Assembly (NCBI GenBank): GCA_948144175.1
Contig: CANXME010002089.1
Span: 124,001-188,000 of the forward strand
Length of the DNA: 64,000 bases
Reading direction: 5' to 3'
DNA from: Closterium sp. NIES-65
Taxonomy: Eukaryota > Streptophyta > Zygnematophyceae > Desmidiales > Closteriaceae
Under the pieces are notes generated by a model that saw nothing but the letters and a program-made list of their open reading frames with translations, did not search any database and was not told where the DNA came from. Shown here in pieces: positions 63,257-64,000 of the stretch; the stretch's first letter is position 1; the number at the start of each line of letters is the position of its first letter. Position numbers and translations under genes: made by a program.

Positions 63257-63909
63257 AGAGGTATAAGAGGCAAAGGAATAAGGGCGGAGTAGTCCGCTGC
63301 TGAGCTGTTGAGGGGAGAAACAAGAAGAGGAGGGATAACAGCAGAGTAGTCTGCTGCTGCGCCGCTGAGGGGAGAAATAAGAGGAGGAGGGATAATGTCG
63401 GGGTAGTTTGCTGCTGCACCGCTGAGGGGAGAAACAAGAGGAGGAGGGATAGCGGTGGAGTAGTCTGCTGCTGCGCCGTTGCGGGGAGAAATAAGAGGAG
63501 GGATAATGTCAGAGTAGTCTGCTGCTGCGGCAATGAGGGGAGAAACAAGAGGAGGGATAATGGTAAAAGAGTTTGCAGTTGAGCAGTTGAGGGGAGGAGA
63601 GGAGGATGAACAGCTACAAGACACAATCAGCTACCAGCTGCAGCAAATGAGGAGAGAAAAGAGGTGGAGGAAGGGGTGAGATAGTGGGGTGTCAGAGTTC
63701 TTGAGGTTAAGCCTAAAGATCACTGACAGGGGGGGTGTATAAGGGCCAGGAAGGAATCGTCATATACATTTGTACATAGTCGAGGCTGAGGAAAACGGAG
63801 TGCGGGTGGGGTGGGCAACTCGGCAGTGGGGAAGTCATCGACAATGACGGGCAGCGGGCGAGGGTTGAGTTGGAATTGTTGCTAGCCACAGGGAGGGCGG
63901 TGAGCTGAC
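63257..63909 (-). repeat. Leader of copia-3 with 57-bp tandem repeats
   Basis: Five or six units (about 63260-63590) spaced about 57 bp, each with GCTGAGGGGAGAAACAAGAG and GTAGTCTGCTGCTGC. On the minus strand they are open in frame and read SPLSGAAADYS-like 19-residue repeats; whether they are translated is unknown. The rest to 63909 shows no clear feature. Confidence 0.7.
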
Positions 63910-64000
63910 TGCGGAGATAACTACTACAACGGGAGCTAGACTACGGGCTAGGCATGGGTGCTCGTGTGATCTCTGTGTTCGTTGGTCCTTAGTCGTTTTC
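63910..64000 (+). repeat. End of a repeated element at the window edge
   Basis: TGCGGAGATAACTACTACAA... to the window end matches, on the opposite strand, about 46655-46560 (TACGGAGATAACTCGTACAA...). It could be an LTR start (TG) of an element continuing beyond 64000. Confidence 0.45.

Larger units (their letters stand above)
44944..64000 (-). mobile_element. Deleted Ty1/copia carrying several insertions (copia-3)
   Basis: Fragments on the minus strand, in order from the right: tandem-repeat leader (63257-63909), gag (49834-49313), RT (48915 and down), RT end (46779-46650) and RNase H (about 45850-44988). Protease and integrase are missing: gag passes directly into the segment just before RT (WMAAIVAKCEAFTRTHSYID), so it is a deletion derivative. 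The gypsy element 49872-63256 separates leader and gag, NA-3 (46785-48547) lies in the RT, and an unknown insertion lies at about 45870-46650. The outer 3' boundary is inferred only from a TG start and copia-like context. Confidence 0.7.

Overview
The window looks like nuclear DNA of a GC-rich green plant lineage, most probably a streptophyte alga (a zygnematophyte such as Closterium is my best guess, from memory of similar copia polyproteins; this is inference). The evidence is one intron-containing host gene of the plant WDR44-like WD40 family, a BED/DUF659 hAT transposase, a chromodomain Ty3/gypsy element, and many Ty1/copia elements whose primer binding sites resemble initiator tRNA-Met. 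Almost everything except the WD40 gene is mobile DNA, much of it nested. All coordinates and boundaries were read by eye.

Layout. 1-4109: a gag-less Ty1/copia copy on the minus strand, cut by the window edge. 4741-14613: the WD40 gene, six exons, about 1740 aa. Its fourth intron holds a 27-bp minisatellite in which every unit repeats the 5' splice junction, and this array is split by an apparently intact hAT transposon (about 9718-12580). 14614-17359: noncoding DNA with an inverted-repeat pair and a Tourist-like MITE. 17360-36729: a decayed copia with 456-bp LTRs (TSD GAGGT). It is interrupted by two non-autonomous LTR elements (17642-18971 and 22493-23996) and by two copies of a non-LTR retrotransposon with a restriction-like endonuclease (25876-29308 and 29412-35470), each bounded by (CT)n tracts. 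36817-44100: a copia with 132-bp LTRs (TSD CTTGG). About 44950-64000: a deleted minus-strand copia carrying an unknown insertion with a GC minisatellite, a third non-autonomous LTR element (46785-48547), and a chromovirus gypsy (49872-63256). The gypsy 5' LTR contains a very recent copia (50128-57521) whose 131-bp LTRs are identical.

How the parts relate. The three non-autonomous elements share with the autonomous copias a motif just before the 3' LTR, an LTR core and a tRNA-Met-like primer site. They keep only a GC-rich tandem-repeat leader, so they are probably mobilised in trans. The most unusual items are: (i) RLE-type non-LTR elements lodged in CT microsatellites, the longer one carrying six tandem TATA-containing units upstream like promoter monomers; (ii) the intronic minisatellite built from a duplicated splice donor, whose use would add 9 residues in frame per unit; (iii) the GC-repeat leaders and short recurring REWY motifs of the copia families.

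No rRNA, tRNA or CRISPR array was recognised.
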